A stretch of DNA of 64,000 bases from Flammeovirga sp. SJP92 (GCF_001583495.1 NZ_LQAQ01000120.1:48279-112278), one strand, 5' to 3'. Positions 46,545 through 55,802 are shown, numbered from the stretch's first letter. Translations and numbers: made by a program. The notes: generated by a model from the letters alone, not told the origin.

Positions 46545-47105
46545 CTAAAGATTTTTTCTAATCCTGCTCAAACTCTGTTGGGTAATACCAAGAAAGGAGG
46601 CAATCTGTGATAACTTGGCTTTTTGGAAAAGTAAAGGGTGCTGTTCCATAAGATTTAAATAACGTTCTTCAGCAGTTTGAGTATGAATACTCATGATCCT
46701 CCTGCTTAAAACCATAGCAAATTCGGCATTCATTTGTCTCATACCTTCCCCAATTTCAGGAATATGAGTAATCAAAGTATTCAGCTGTTGCATGCTGATA
46801 AGCACGAGTTCGGTGTCTTCCATAGCTTCAAAGTAAAGTATATTTCGTTCTCCTTTCACATAGCTAAATGGGGAAGTTATAATGGCATCATTACCACAAA
46901 ACCAATGCGTAATTTGGTTGCCTTCAAGATCAAGATAATACACTCTTACAAACCCCTTAAGGATATAATACTGGTGATTGCATTTCTGCCCTTCTTTCAA
47001 GAAGAGTTCTCCTTTTTTGACGGATTTGTTGGTTAATCCTAAGTCAAATTCGATATTCCATTTAATAAGTTTATTAATGTCTAGATAAGGCTTCGAGCTG
47101 AACAT
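46545..47105 (-). CDS. Crp/Fnr-family transcriptional regulator
   Basis: Cyclic-nucleotide-binding-fold regulator of 186 residues, the usual short Bacteroidota form. The cupin-like sensor region (VKKGELFLKEGQKCNHQYYILKGFVRVYYLDLEGNQITHWFCGNDAII) is followed by the dimer helix and a C-terminal helix-turn-helix (LSQIASFLGITQQSLSRIRK). No 4-Cys cluster for Fe-S is visible, so it is not a classic Fnr. A membrane protein gene lies 101 nt upstream on the same strand and may be a target. Confidence 0.9.
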   Translation of the reverse strand: MFSSKPYLDINKLIKWNIEFDLGLTNKSVKKGELFLKEGQKCNHQYYILKGFVRVYYLDLEGNQITHWFCGNDAIITSPFSYVKGERNILYFEAMEDTELVLISMQQLNTLITHIPEIGEGMRQMNAEFAMVLSRRIMSIHTQTAEERYLNLMEQHPLLFQKAKLSQIASFLGITQQSLSRIRKNL

Positions 47106-47206
47106 TTTATTATTAAGTACCTGATTTGAGCGAACTATTTAAAACTGAAATATAATTCAATATTGTAGAGTGAGCAAATTGTCGCCTCTTATGACCTCCA
47201 AAAACA

Positions 47207-47884
47207 TTATTTCTTGATTAAAATTAAAATATCGGTTAAATGGGTCCATACCACAATTGGAACAATAGTAGCAGGGAGAAGGACATAGGGAAAAAAGTTG
47301 ATAGCTCGGTTGGGTTGCTCAAAACCAAACTGTTGGAATGGAAGCTCTGTAGAGAGAATACCGTTGGTCAGAATGAAAAGTACAAGGAATAAACCAATGA
47401 TATTCCAAACCAACAATACAGGCTTGTTCACTTTTCCTCTCATTATTAAAATACCCATTATTGGTGCCGTAATCCCCATGATAATATCAAAATTACGACC
47501 TTCAAAAGTCATTAATTCAGGTATCATTTTGTTTAAGTATAATCCAAATAATACTATTTCTATAGGAAAGCGAATAGTGTGAGAAAATGTACTTATTGTT
47601 CTATTTCGATGCTCGGCTACACGTTGTAATGGTTTTGGCATTATTCCATAAATGATAAAGGCGGTTGCAGGAATAAGTACTAAGGCAAATCGGGGAGGAA
47701 TTGATTTGGGATCTTGATAAAATCCGCTGAATGCCAAAACAGATTGTACAACAGACCAGAGAATAATAACAAATGTCAGTTGATTTGATTTTCCATTAGA
47801 AAAATGAAAAAGGATGATAGTAGCAAAGTAGGTGACTACAAAAAGGGATTCTATCCAAAGCGGTAGGTTTTCAATCATTTTCAT
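47207..47884 (-). CDS. Integral membrane protein of unknown function (about 7 helices)
   Basis: Hydrophobic protein of 225 residues with about seven predicted transmembrane helices and short charged loops (MPKPLQRVAEHRNRT after helix 3). No transporter or enzyme motif is recognised. It lies between a Rid-family gene upstream and the Crp/Fnr gene downstream, all on the - strand, and could share regulation with them. Confidence 0.65.
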   Translation of the reverse strand: MKMIENLPLWIESLFVVTYFATIILFHFSNGKSNQLTFVIILWSVVQSVLAFSGFYQDPKSIPPRFALVLIPATAFIIYGIMPKPLQRVAEHRNRTISTFSHTIRFPIEIVLFGLYLNKMIPELMTFEGRNFDIIMGITAPIMGILIMRGKVNKPVLLVWNIIGLFLVLFILTNGILSTELPFQQFGFEQPNRAINFFPYVLLPATIVPIVVWTHLTDILILIKK

Positions 47885-47970
47885 GTTGATTTCAAGAGTA
47901 ATTTATTTAAAGTAGAAATGCAAACCATTTTCCATTTCACACTTTCTTAGAGTATGTTTGGAACATGCTC

Positions 47971-48441
47971 TTAATTTTGATTGAGTTGAGAAATAGTAAA
48001 ACTGGCTGTTAGACCTACACTAAAGTTTCGAGGAAGCTTATGTACTCCAAATATGGCTCTGGAATGCTCCCCTTTTTGATCCAGTATTTTCACAAAAAGA
48101 TCCGAGGCACCATTCACTACTTTTGGAGCGTCGTCCCAATTTTCATCAGATTGAAAGTAAGCATCAATATGATTGAGTCCTACAATGTTATCAAAACCAA
48201 CTTTTTCATGTATTTGTGCTAATACATTCAAAGCACACATTTCCATCGCATTGTATCCTTCTGCTGTAGAGATTTCTTTTCCCAACCTGCCTTGATATTG
48301 AAATTCCTCATTCCAGATTGGGAATTGTATTGCAATGTAGGCAACATTACCTCTGATATTTACGGATTTATAACTCCCTCCAGGTGTTGAAGCACTAGGG
48401 AGTTGGTAGCCGAGAGCTAATAGCTTTTCTTGAACGGTCAT
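47971..48441 (-). CDS. Rid (YjgF/YER057c/UK114) superfamily protein
   Basis: Cytoplasmic protein of 156 residues matching the longer Rid branch: GYQLPSASTPGGSYKSVNIRGNVAYIAIQFP near the N terminus, AEGYNAMEMCALNVLAQI in the middle, and HSRAIFGVHKLPRNFSVGLTASFTI, where the Arg aligns with the imine-binding Arg of RidA. Rid proteins hydrolyse reactive enamines/imines; this subgroup's substrate is not known. Confidence 0.85.
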   Translation of the reverse strand: MTVQEKLLALGYQLPSASTPGGSYKSVNIRGNVAYIAIQFPIWNEEFQYQGRLGKEISTAEGYNAMEMCALNVLAQIHEKVGFDNIVGLNHIDAYFQSDENWDDAPKVVNGASDLFVKILDQKGEHSRAIFGVHKLPRNFSVGLTASFTISQLNQN

Positions 48442-48612
48442 TTTTATTTAATAGTCTAGTAGTGGTGTTTTCTTCTGTTTTTGTTTCCAATAGCAATGAA
48501 GACTTCCTAACAGATTTTTTCAGTTGGAAGTTAATGAAATATGTTGATTAAAGGCAAAAATGAAGAAGAAGGAAATGGAAATAGTAATGAAATTTGGTGT
48601 AGGGTATATTTT

Positions 48613-48653
48613 ATTCATCCATCACAAACGTTTTCAGTTGATGATGGATGAAT
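48613..48653 (-). terminator. Hairpin terminator after the DUF4405/DUF2271-like gene
   Basis: Perfect 12-bp inverted repeat ATTCATCCATCA (48613-48624) with TGATGGATGAAT (48642-48653), 17-nt loop, just past the stop codon of the - strand gene. The following T content on the - strand is weak, so efficiency is uncertain. Confidence 0.6.
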
Positions 48654-48665
48654 GATAGGATTAAA

Positions 48666-49700
48666 TTACTCTATACTTAAAATAATTCGATCAGCAATTT
48701 CTTTGGCTGTTGTGATATTTGACAAATCTGTATAGAGTTCTCCATTTTGTCCAGAGTGATGTCCATGACCAATCAAATTCATGATTTTGTATGTTTTTGA
48801 ATGCAGGTCATCGGGTTGAATTTCCGTAGAAAAGATCATAGAAGGTTGCCCCACAGCACCTGAACCTGAATAAATTTTGTCATCAGGAAAACGGTCTTTA
48901 GAATAATATTCATTCCAGTCAAAAGACTGATTAAATTCAACGAATACTTTAAAAGGACCTTGCTGTTTTAAATCCGTTTTGGAGGAAATAATGAAATTAT
49001 TCAATGGCGTAGCACCTGTCACACCGTCTAAATCGGGAGCACCATCCAAAGGAATATAAAGTCCATCGGAAGCTTGAATACCTCTTTTGTGTGACCAGTA
49101 AGGAAGTGCCTCAGGTCTTCTTACAGTAGCAGGTGCATAACCATCACCTACTTTTTTCCCAATCTGAAATGTACTTGATGAGATCGATTGAGAGATGTAC
49201 AAAGTCTCAATATAATTGCCGACAGTATCTTCAATCCATATCGCAATTAGAGGATGTCGGAATGTTTTCCCTTTTTTTAACTCTACACTAATTTGATGTT
49301 TCCCAACTGTTTGGTCTAGTTCAATGATTTCATAATCAAACGTCTGTTCTTCTTTTCCTAATTGTTGATTTCTGAACTCATTTCCCCAATCATACAAAGT
49401 ATTAAAAGCAGGTACCTGATATAAAATTCCAAAAGAAAGACTTATGGCGACCACAAAAATCAAAGGAGCATGAAAAGGTCTGAATTTCGATTTTCCTTTC
49501 CCTTTTCCCTTTAAATAATTTTTGATGGGAACTTTATTATTCATGATATGGAAAGCCATACTGCAAAGAAAAACAAGGCCAAATACAGTATGAATGGAGG
49601 CCACGCTTTTTTGGTGTGGCGTGAAATATAACAATAATCCAGAGATGGATAATACAATAACTACAGCTAGTAAAATATTCCCTAATATACTTCTATTCAC
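48666..49700 (-). CDS. Membrane DUF4405-like / DUF2271-like protein with putative covalent FMN site
   Basis: Protein of 344 residues: two N-terminal transmembrane helices plus a third (about 5-26, 34-55, 78-95) resembling DUF4405, with His37 and His51 placed as possible heme ligands, then an extracytoplasmic DUF2271-like domain (FEYEII-type strands, IAIWIEDTVGNYIETLYIS, RRPEALPYWSHKRG). The segment DLDGVTGATPL contains D225-x-x-T228-G-A-T231, which fits the ApbE flavin-transferase target pattern Dxx[ST]GA[ST]; Thr231 would carry FMN. This suggests electron transfer from membrane heme to a periplasmic flavin. Domain names are from memory and the cofactors are inferred. Confidence 0.65.
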   Translation of the reverse strand: MNRSILGNILLAVVIVLSISGLLLYFTPHQKSVASIHTVFGLVFLCSMAFHIMNNKVPIKNYLKGKGKGKSKFRPFHAPLIFVVAISLSFGILYQVPAFNTLYDWGNEFRNQQLGKEEQTFDYEIIELDQTVGKHQISVELKKGKTFRHPLIAIWIEDTVGNYIETLYISQSISSSTFQIGKKVGDGYAPATVRRPEALPYWSHKRGIQASDGLYIPLDGAPDLDGVTGATPLNNFIISSKTDLKQQGPFKVFVEFNQSFDWNEYYSKDRFPDDKIYSGSGAVGQPSMIFSTEIQPDDLHSKTYKIMNLIGHGHHSGQNGELYTDLSNITTAKEIADRIILSIE

Positions 49701-49837
49701 TTTGATTTTAATTGATGATGATCGATAATAAATGGTGTAGAGGATGTTTTTTTATTGTAGTCAATAACATCATATACAAGTTGTAAAAGTAGGCTTTCTT
49801 TTTGGGGAATCATTCTTTTTAAAGAGTTTTAATAGAA

Positions 49838-50446
49838 TTATGATTTCCATATTTTCCACTTTGGGATTCTTTTTTCATAGTCGGCAGCACAGTCTTTACT
49901 GAATTTATTCCAGTTTTCTTTGCTTCTAAAATTTAATGGATGATCAATATGTATTGGATCTTCTTTTTGGAAATCACCACCCCATCTTAAGCTTTTATTT
50001 TTGCGAATATCATTGATGAAATTCTGAATGTCTGAAGGTAAGTCTTTTAGGTTACCTTGTCGCAACTCATTGGACAAATACTTTTTTCCATTACTTATGA
50101 TATTAAAATCTATTGCAAACCCAGCTAAATGATTTGACAGTCTTCCAGGTTTTACAACAGCTCTGCTTATGATTTGATGATCAGATCGAAAACTTTGATT
50201 GATTATCAATTCAATATTATGAGTATTGGCATATTGGTCAATCTGCATCATGTATTTCTTGAAATCTTTATGAATTAATACCTGTCTTCCTCTCAAACCT
50301 CGGATATTCTCTCCATCATATTCAATGAGTACTTTGAAATTATCTGTTTTATAGTGTGTCCAAAACTGATAGTTATAGAAAAAATAGAAGAAACTTACAG
50401 TTAAAACAAAAACAATAGTAGCGAGAAGTTTTAGTACAATTTTCAT
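49838..50446 (-). CDS. M15-family D-Ala-D-Ala carboxypeptidase-like peptidase
   Basis: Exported or membrane-anchored peptidoglycan peptidase of 202 residues with an N-terminal hydrophobic helix (about 5-25). The zinc motif set of M15 is present: SNHLAGFAIDFN (His and Asp ligands) and DPIHIDHP (third ligand His), with RWGGDF between, as in CwlK/VanY-like enzymes. It lies 38 nt after an unrelated cytosolic gene on the same strand. Confidence 0.85.
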   Translation of the reverse strand: MKIVLKLLATIVFVLTVSFFYFFYNYQFWTHYKTDNFKVLIEYDGENIRGLRGRQVLIHKDFKKYMMQIDQYANTHNIELIINQSFRSDHQIISRAVVKPGRLSNHLAGFAIDFNIISNGKKYLSNELRQGNLKDLPSDIQNFINDIRKNKSLRWGGDFQKEDPIHIDHPLNFRSKENWNKFSKDCAADYEKRIPKWKIWKS

Positions 50447-50484
50447 TACTGATTTATATTAAAAAGTGGTATTAAGGTCCAATA

Positions 50485-50973
50485 TCAATTTATCTCATTT
50501 AAGTCCTTCAATAACTCCTCAGAAACTTTTACCATTTGCGTTTCTATTTCTTTGGCTAATTTTTGAAGATTGTTGAAATCTGGATTTTGAACAATAACCG
50601 TTTCAATAATAGCATATTGAGGCATTTCGGTTTTCCCTGCATTCCATTTTGAGGTTTTCAGTAATTCCCAATATTCCTTTTGAATAGGTTTTGTATTTCC
50701 TAAAAACCAAATCTCAAAACGCATCTCCATATGGTTCAAAACCAACCCTAATTTCAATCTCTTACCCTTTAAAAAGTCATTAGAATAATAAAAATAGGTG
50801 TAGTCTAGATAGTCACGGAAAATACCCGCAAAAGAGTATTGTTCAGAAAGATTTTTAATACAACTTGTTCTAACTTTCATCATCAATTTGATAAGTGTGT
50901 TGTATGCAAGTACAATATCTCCTTGGTGCAATTGTTCTTTGTAGGCTGAAATGATTTTGTTTAAATCTTCCAT
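50485..50973 (-). CDS. Uncharacterised cytosolic protein (DUF7000-like)
   Basis: The start is chosen at MEDLNKIISAYKEQL (162 aa); a frame 20 codons longer begins with a less protein-like stretch. The protein is helical, with LAYNTLIKLMMKVRTSCIKNLSEQYSFAGIFRDYLDYTYFYYSNDFLKGKRLKLGLVLNHMEMRFEIWFLG, which I associate from memory with DUF7000. No function is known. It is upstream of the M15 peptidase on the same strand. Confidence 0.6.
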   Translation of the reverse strand: MEDLNKIISAYKEQLHQGDIVLAYNTLIKLMMKVRTSCIKNLSEQYSFAGIFRDYLDYTYFYYSNDFLKGKRLKLGLVLNHMEMRFEIWFLGNTKPIQKEYWELLKTSKWNAGKTEMPQYAIIETVIVQNPDFNNLQKLAKEIETQMVKVSEELLKDLNEIN

Positions 50974-51033
50974 TGTAAATCTCTTTTTATTGAAGGTGTT
51001 TTTAGCGATTTGAGGTCTTAATATAAATGACAA

Positions 51034-51639
51034 AAACGAATTTGCAGTACAATTCTTGAAATTCTATTCTATACCCATATTCATTGTTTTACTTCATTTT
51101 ACTCCCTCTTCTAATGAAGATTTATTTTTATTAAAAGAGGGGCAAAAATAAATGGAGAAAGTATTGAACATTACGATTGAAGTCATTTTATTCAGCTCAC
51201 CCTATCCGTACACTACCCACCGTATCCAATGTACGCTGTTCACCGTACTGCCTGTACACTATACACCGTACCCACTGTACGGTGTATAGTGTACAGGCAG
51301 TACAGAAGTACAATCTCATTTCCATCAATATTTATCCTACTCTTCGTTAGATTTTTACCGCGTAACTAAGGCTATGCTCTGCAAATCTGCCTCGATTAGA
51401 ATAAAAAATATTAATCTGAAATTATCCCTTTTCTTCTGTCCTAGTACTTAGTCCTTAAAACAAGACAGATTAACACTATAAATAAACTGAACAGGTACTC
51501 ATTTTGTGATTTCCCCCCTTGTTATTCCCTGTTTTTTAAAACTTCTTCATTTCTGAAATGAGATTACTAAAACAAGTGATAGGATAAAGATTCACCTCGC
51601 TTTTGATCCTATGCTTCAATAACAAATTATTACTTACCT
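51034..51639. other. Large intergenic region with an unusual GC-richer inverted-repeat block
   Basis: Gap between divergent genes. About 51196-51303 is richer in GC than its surroundings and built of related words (CCGTAC, CTGTAC, GTGTAC), ending in the perfect hairpin listed separately. The rest is AT-rich without a recognisable gene; a 46-codon frame from 51152 runs through the repeats and is not credible. Confidence 0.5.
51245..51303. repeat. 27-bp perfect inverted repeat (5-nt loop)
   Basis: The arm 51245-51271 (starting GTACTGCCTGTACACTATAC) is the exact reverse complement of 51277-51303. With a loop CCACT this would form a very stable RNA hairpin or DNA cruciform. No T-run follows on either strand and no transposase is near, so it is neither a normal terminator nor an obvious insertion-sequence end. 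Confidence 0.9.
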
Positions 51640-53595
51640 ATGAAAAGAAGGAAATTTTTTAAGAGTACTGTCAAAGGTGCATTGGGGGCTAGTATACTTC
51701 CACTACTGGGAAACTCTGATGCTGTTGATTCCTCTTCCTCTTCTAACAAAGAAGCTTCAACCTTAAAGAAAAAGTTTAACCCCAAAGAGCAATGGCACCA
51801 AATGGGAACGGGCAAAAAAGCGAGGCCTGGTCGAAGAAAAACAATAGAATATGATGTGGTTGTAGTAGGGGGTGGTGCGGCAGGAATGTGCGCGGCGGTA
51901 AGTGCGGCTAGAAATGGCGTAAAGGTGGCCTTAATACAGGACCGGCCAGTGTTGGGAGGAAACTCTTCCAGTGAAATACGTGTGCATCTTAATGGGGTCA
52001 ATCACTTAAAAAATGGAGAACCAGAACGTGAAACGGGCATCATTGAAGAGATGCTGTTGCATAACCGGTTTCATAACCCTCAAGATTCCTACCCCGTTTG
52101 GGATCATGTGTTATATGATTTTGTCACGAAGGAAGAAAACATCGACCTGTATTTAAATACGTCTGCATTGAGAGCGGAAATGAAAGGTGATGTGATCGAG
52201 GCGGTTTATTGCTGGCAACTCACCACCGAAACAGAATATACTTTTAAAGGAAAACAATTTATTGATTGTTCTGGAGATGGACTTTTAGGAGCAACTGCGG
52301 GTGCTTTTTATAGAACAGGCAGGGAAGCATCTTCAGAGTTTAACGAGAAATATGCACCAAAGGAAGCCGATGGCTGGCAGATGGGATCTACGATTCTTTT
52401 AGGCTCTAAAGATATGGGTAAACCTATGCCTTTTGAAGCACCGCATTTTACCATAAAATATGAGGCTGATAAGTCGCATAAGGGACGTAAATTGATGCCA
52501 TTTGAATTAGGTTTCTGGTGGGTGGAACTGGGAAGCGATGAGGATATTATTGGTGAGTTTGAAGACAATAAGCACACGCTGATGGGATATGCTTACGGTG
52601 TATGGGATTACTTGAAAAACTCTGGAAAGTTCCCCGAAACGGAGAACTATGCACTGGATTGGGTTTCGTCATTGCCAGGGAAGAGAGAGTCAAGAAGATT
52701 TATTGGAGATCATATATTGAGTGAGCCCGATCTGCTCAATAATGTAGATTTTGAGGATGCAGTGGCTTATGGAGGATGGTCGTTGGATGAACATAATCCA
52801 GGAGGAATGCTCAACCTAGAAGAGCCTCCGAGTTATTTCCACGAGAAATTTAAAGAGGTTTATCAGATTCCATTTAGAAGTTTGTATTCTGTCAATGTAC
52901 CTAATTTGATGTTTGCAGGTAGGAACATCAGTCAAACCCATATTGCTTTATCTTCCTCAAGAATTATGGCAACTTGTGCACTAGAAGGACAAGCAGTAGG
53001 CACTGCAGCGGCACTTTGCACAAAGAAAGAAGTAATGCCCCGTACTTTGGGCAAAGAACATATTAATGACCTTCAGGAACAGTTGCTTCGTGATGATGCT
53101 TTTATCCCCAACCGTCCTGCCAAAGATGAAATGAACCTTGTACTCCAATCGTCCACTTTATTTGCTTCAAGTACTAACGCTGGAACAGCATCATCACTGA
53201 AGGATGGAATGTCTAGAGATTTTAAAGGGAAAATCCATCATTGGCAATCGAAAGGCCTTCCCGCAACGGTTCAGATTGAATGGGAGAAAAAGCAATCTCT
53301 TTCAAAAATTGAAATTAAGTGTGATACAAATGTCAAAAAGAACATAATGTTGAGAAGGGATAGTTTGGAGAATAAAACCTATACGACCAAAATTCCACAA
53401 GAGCTAATGAAGGCCTTGGATGCAGAAGTGAGAGTGAAAGGAAAATGGATAAAAGTAGCTGAAATAGACAAAAATAAAACACGATTAGTAAAGCTGCGTT
53501 TTGATACCGTTGAAGCTACTGCAATCCGTATTCATCTTAAAGAAACGTATGGTGCTGAGCATGCAAAATTATTTGAAGTAAGGGCTTATTCTTAA
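51640..53595 (+). CDS. FAD-dependent oxidoreductase, Tat-exported
   Basis: FAD_oxidored-type flavoprotein of 651 residues. The N terminus MKRRKFFKSTVKGALGASIL carries a twin-arginine-like RRKFFK followed by a hydrophobic stretch, so it is probably exported folded. The Rossmann motif VVVGGGAAGMCAAVSAARNG and NSSSEIRVHLNG identify the FAD domain; DCSGDGLLGATAGA and NLMFAGRNISQTHIALSSSR are typical internal and C-terminal FAD-binding blocks. Residues about 520-651 form a beta-sandwich resembling discoidin-like carbohydrate-binding folds. Families like this occur in glycan loci; the substrate is unknown. A flavin-site protein follows 141 nt downstream. Confidence 0.85.
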   Translation: MKRRKFFKSTVKGALGASILPLLGNSDAVDSSSSSNKEASTLKKKFNPKEQWHQMGTGKKARPGRRKTIEYDVVVVGGGAAGMCAAVSAARNGVKVALIQDRPVLGGNSSSEIRVHLNGVNHLKNGEPERETGIIEEMLLHNRFHNPQDSYPVWDHVLYDFVTKEENIDLYLNTSALRAEMKGDVIEAVYCWQLTTETEYTFKGKQFIDCSGDGLLGATAGAFYRTGREASSEFNEKYAPKEADGWQMGSTILLGSKDMGKPMPFEAPHFTIKYEADKSHKGRKLMPFELGFWWVELGSDEDIIGEFEDNKHTLMGYAYGVWDYLKNSGKFPETENYALDWVSSLPGKRESRRFIGDHILSEPDLLNNVDFEDAVAYGGWSLDEHNPGGMLNLEEPPSYFHEKFKEVYQIPFRSLYSVNVPNLMFAGRNISQTHIALSSSRIMATCALEGQAVGTAAALCTKKEVMPRTLGKEHINDLQEQLLRDDAFIPNRPAKDEMNLVLQSSTLFASSTNAGTASSLKDGMSRDFKGKIHHWQSKGLPATVQIEWEKKQSLSKIEIKCDTNVKKNIMLRRDSLENKTYTTKIPQELMKALDAEVRVKGKWIKVAEIDKNKTRLVKLRFDTVEATAIRIHLKETYGAEHAKLFEVRAYS

Positions 53596-53736
53596 TGGAA
53601 GCTCATCTTAATGAACAGCTTGATTGCACATCATAAAATCGATGTTTTGTAAAATGTATTTCCCGTAGGGATGTTGTATTACAATGTCCTTGCGGATCAC
53701 CATAAACTCCACAGTACCTTCTATACTAATCATGAT

Positions 53737-54828
53737 ATGATGATCAATAAACTGTTCTTATTTTCAATCATTTATCTCCTTTTTGGGAATAGTTACCCTA
53801 TTGAAATCAAACACCCTATCTCTGTCAATCATCCGGGAATATCGGTTGATGATAAAGTTGAAGCACTTTTGGTGGAAGTACAAAATGATCAACATGTGCC
53901 TCTTCATTATTATATAAATGTCCTATCTGTAGCATGTGGAGATCAGCATTGTAAAATAGATACTATTACGATTCAATGGGACTGCTTTGGTCGTTTTGAA
54001 CAATTAATTTTACCTCAAGGGGTGACTTTGGAAAAGAACGAAGGCGTTTTGTTTTCTGATCATGATTATCAAAAACTTGATCGAATATTAAAGATGAAAC
54101 CCTCTCCTCTGGAAGATTTATTGCCTTCAGAAATTGTGAAAGATAGTGGTGGAGACGGTGTAGATGGAACTTCTGGAGCAACTGTTTCTATTCATAAAAA
54201 TGCTTATGTGGAAGGGGCAGTCTGGACCTGTTATACATTATGGCATTGGGTAAATGGTGAGGCTGTCGACTATATCAAAAATACAACAGGTGAACGGCTG
54301 ACAATTGATCAATTATTGGCTTATTTAAAGGAGGAGCATTCGGTTTTTGCTCTAGAACAGCTTGTTCGGAAAAAGGAGTATGATGCTTTGACGGTAAATA
54401 CGATGATGGAAGTGATGATTGAAAGTCCAGAACTGATAGATGAAGTCATTGAGTATTTTGAAAAGGGGCCTGCTTCTATTTATACTTATGCCATGCTCCA
54501 ATTACATCAGCAGTTACCGGTCTTTCAAAGAGTAATTTGTCTACAATCTCTTCTCCAAAAGAATGTAATTTTAACTGAGGAACAACAGCTGATTCTCGCC
54601 TTAAAGTTGGATGATTTTGTTTATCAAGAAGTAGATTTGTACTTGAAGCTCTTAGAACAGCAAAAACAGGTTTCTTCTACAACAAAAAATCATCTTTTTA
54701 AACTTTTGAGGAATGATCATTTTATAATTGCTCGTCGCGTTTATTGGTATCTTAACGAAAGGCCTCTAACTGAGAAGGAAAGGGCAATCATTAATGATTT
54801 TGAAGGGAAATACAGTGAAGACCTATAA
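53737..54828 (+). CDS. Exported protein with FMN-binding-like motif and helical-repeat tail
   Basis: The start at ATG 53737 gives a signal peptide (MMINKLFLFSIIYLLFGNSYP); an ATG at 53671 adds an unlikely 22 residues. The mature N-terminal half includes GGDGVDGTSGATVSIHKNAYVEGAVWTCYTL split here; D143-x-x-S-G-A-T149 fits the ApbE flavinylation consensus Dxx[ST]GAT, and the following helix resembles FMN-binding domains. Residues about 190-363 look like HEAT-type helical repeats. The FAD oxidoreductase directly upstream suggests a shared flavin redox role. The family is not recognised and the cofactor is inferred. Confidence 0.6.
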   Translation: MMINKLFLFSIIYLLFGNSYPIEIKHPISVNHPGISVDDKVEALLVEVQNDQHVPLHYYINVLSVACGDQHCKIDTITIQWDCFGRFEQLILPQGVTLEKNEGVLFSDHDYQKLDRILKMKPSPLEDLLPSEIVKDSGGDGVDGTSGATVSIHKNAYVEGAVWTCYTLWHWVNGEAVDYIKNTTGERLTIDQLLAYLKEEHSVFALEQLVRKKEYDALTVNTMMEVMIESPELIDEVIEYFEKGPASIYTYAMLQLHQQLPVFQRVICLQSLLQKNVILTEEQQLILALKLDDFVYQEVDLYLKLLEQQKQVSSTTKNHLFKLLRNDHFIIARRVYWYLNERPLTEKERAIINDFEGKYSEDL

Positions 54829-54841
54829 AAAAGTAGAGAAA

Positions 54842-54867
54842 ATTCTAACCTTTTTACATGTTAGAAT
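54842..54867. terminator. Bidirectional terminator between convergent genes
   Basis: ATTCTAAC (54842-54849) pairs perfectly with GTTAGAAT (54860-54867). T-rich sequence follows on both strands, and it lies between the convergent genes ending at 54828 and 54884. Confidence 0.65.
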
Positions 54868-54883
54868 CTGCTATGCTTTTTTA

Positions 54884-55711
54884 TCAATCAATGAGCATTA
54901 ATTCCATCTCAAACTGATTGACGATATTATTTAATTTCAAAAAGGAGATATAGTTTAATTTATCTTCAAGTCTATGATCTACATTAATGATTTTAACTTC
55001 ATCAACCACTTTTCCGATAGCATTAAATAACCTTTCCCATGCTTTTTGATCTTGGCTAAAGACATCAAACTGTCCTAAATATTTTTTCTTGATATCAATA
55101 GCAAAATAAGATTCTGACTTTCCCTCCCATATAACTTCATAAAGCGTATAATGACCTTCAAGAATTGTCTCTTTTTGAAAGTCCCATGAATAGAATTGTT
55201 GATTAGGTAATTGATCCCAGTGATACTCCTCCATCGTGATCTTCTGCATTTCAATTGTTGAATCACTGTTGGAATTAATTTTTCCTGAATAGCATCTATA
55301 GTCTTTACAAATCTTAAAACCTACTTTTTGATAAGCCCTCACAGCTCTTTCATTGTCAGTGATGACCTCAAGTACGCTTTTTTCTATACCATTCTTTCGA
55401 AGATCACGAAGAGCAAAATCATAGATAGATTGCACTATTCTCTTTCCTCTATAGGCTGGAATTACACCTGTGGCTGTATTAAAAGCGGTTTGCAAACCCA
55501 ATCTTTTGTCTACGGCATGAATAATAAAACCAACCAATTTTTCATCATCAAACATCCCATAAGAGAGGTTGAAATCTACTTTTGCCGCTTTCCAGCGCTG
55601 TCTATAATACTCTTGATCGGTTGGCATTTTGACATAATAATTCTCAAATGCTTTCAAGAAACAGTCAATTATTTCACCAAAAGAAACCTTACTTAAATTG
55701 TCTACTTTCAT
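54884..55711 (-). CDS. GNAT-family N-acetyltransferase
   Basis: Acetyl-CoA-dependent acetyltransferase of 275 residues. The GNAT core spans about residues 1-145: the acetyl-CoA loop in GVIPAYRGKRIVQSIYDFAL and motif B in DNERAVRAYQKVGFKI. The remaining 130 residues form a second domain that could be a degenerate GNAT repeat or substrate-binding part. The substrate is unknown; single gene. Confidence 0.88.
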   Translation of the reverse strand: MKVDNLSKVSFGEIIDCFLKAFENYYVKMPTDQEYYRQRWKAAKVDFNLSYGMFDDEKLVGFIIHAVDKRLGLQTAFNTATGVIPAYRGKRIVQSIYDFALRDLRKNGIEKSVLEVITDNERAVRAYQKVGFKICKDYRCYSGKINSNSDSTIEMQKITMEEYHWDQLPNQQFYSWDFQKETILEGHYTLYEVIWEGKSESYFAIDIKKKYLGQFDVFSQDQKAWERLFNAIGKVVDEVKIINVDHRLEDKLNYISFLKLNNIVNQFEMELMLID

Positions 55712-55802
55712 TGCTCATTTTTGATTGAGGGTAATACTACAGTTCTAGTTTAAAAATTCTAAATTACTATTAACTCTTTTGGTGTCAAACAAGTGATGTT
55801 AT

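Noticed and set aside
47298..47582. 94-codon + strand frame opposite the membrane protein gene
   Set aside because: It is an antisense shadow of a clear seven-helix protein with no independent support.
51152..51292. 46-codon + strand frame through the inverted repeat
   Set aside because: Its second half is translated repeat sequence (YTPYPLYGV) with no coding character.
55328..55696. 122-codon + strand frame opposite the GNAT gene
   Set aside because: Antisense shadow; the - strand product has clear GNAT motifs.
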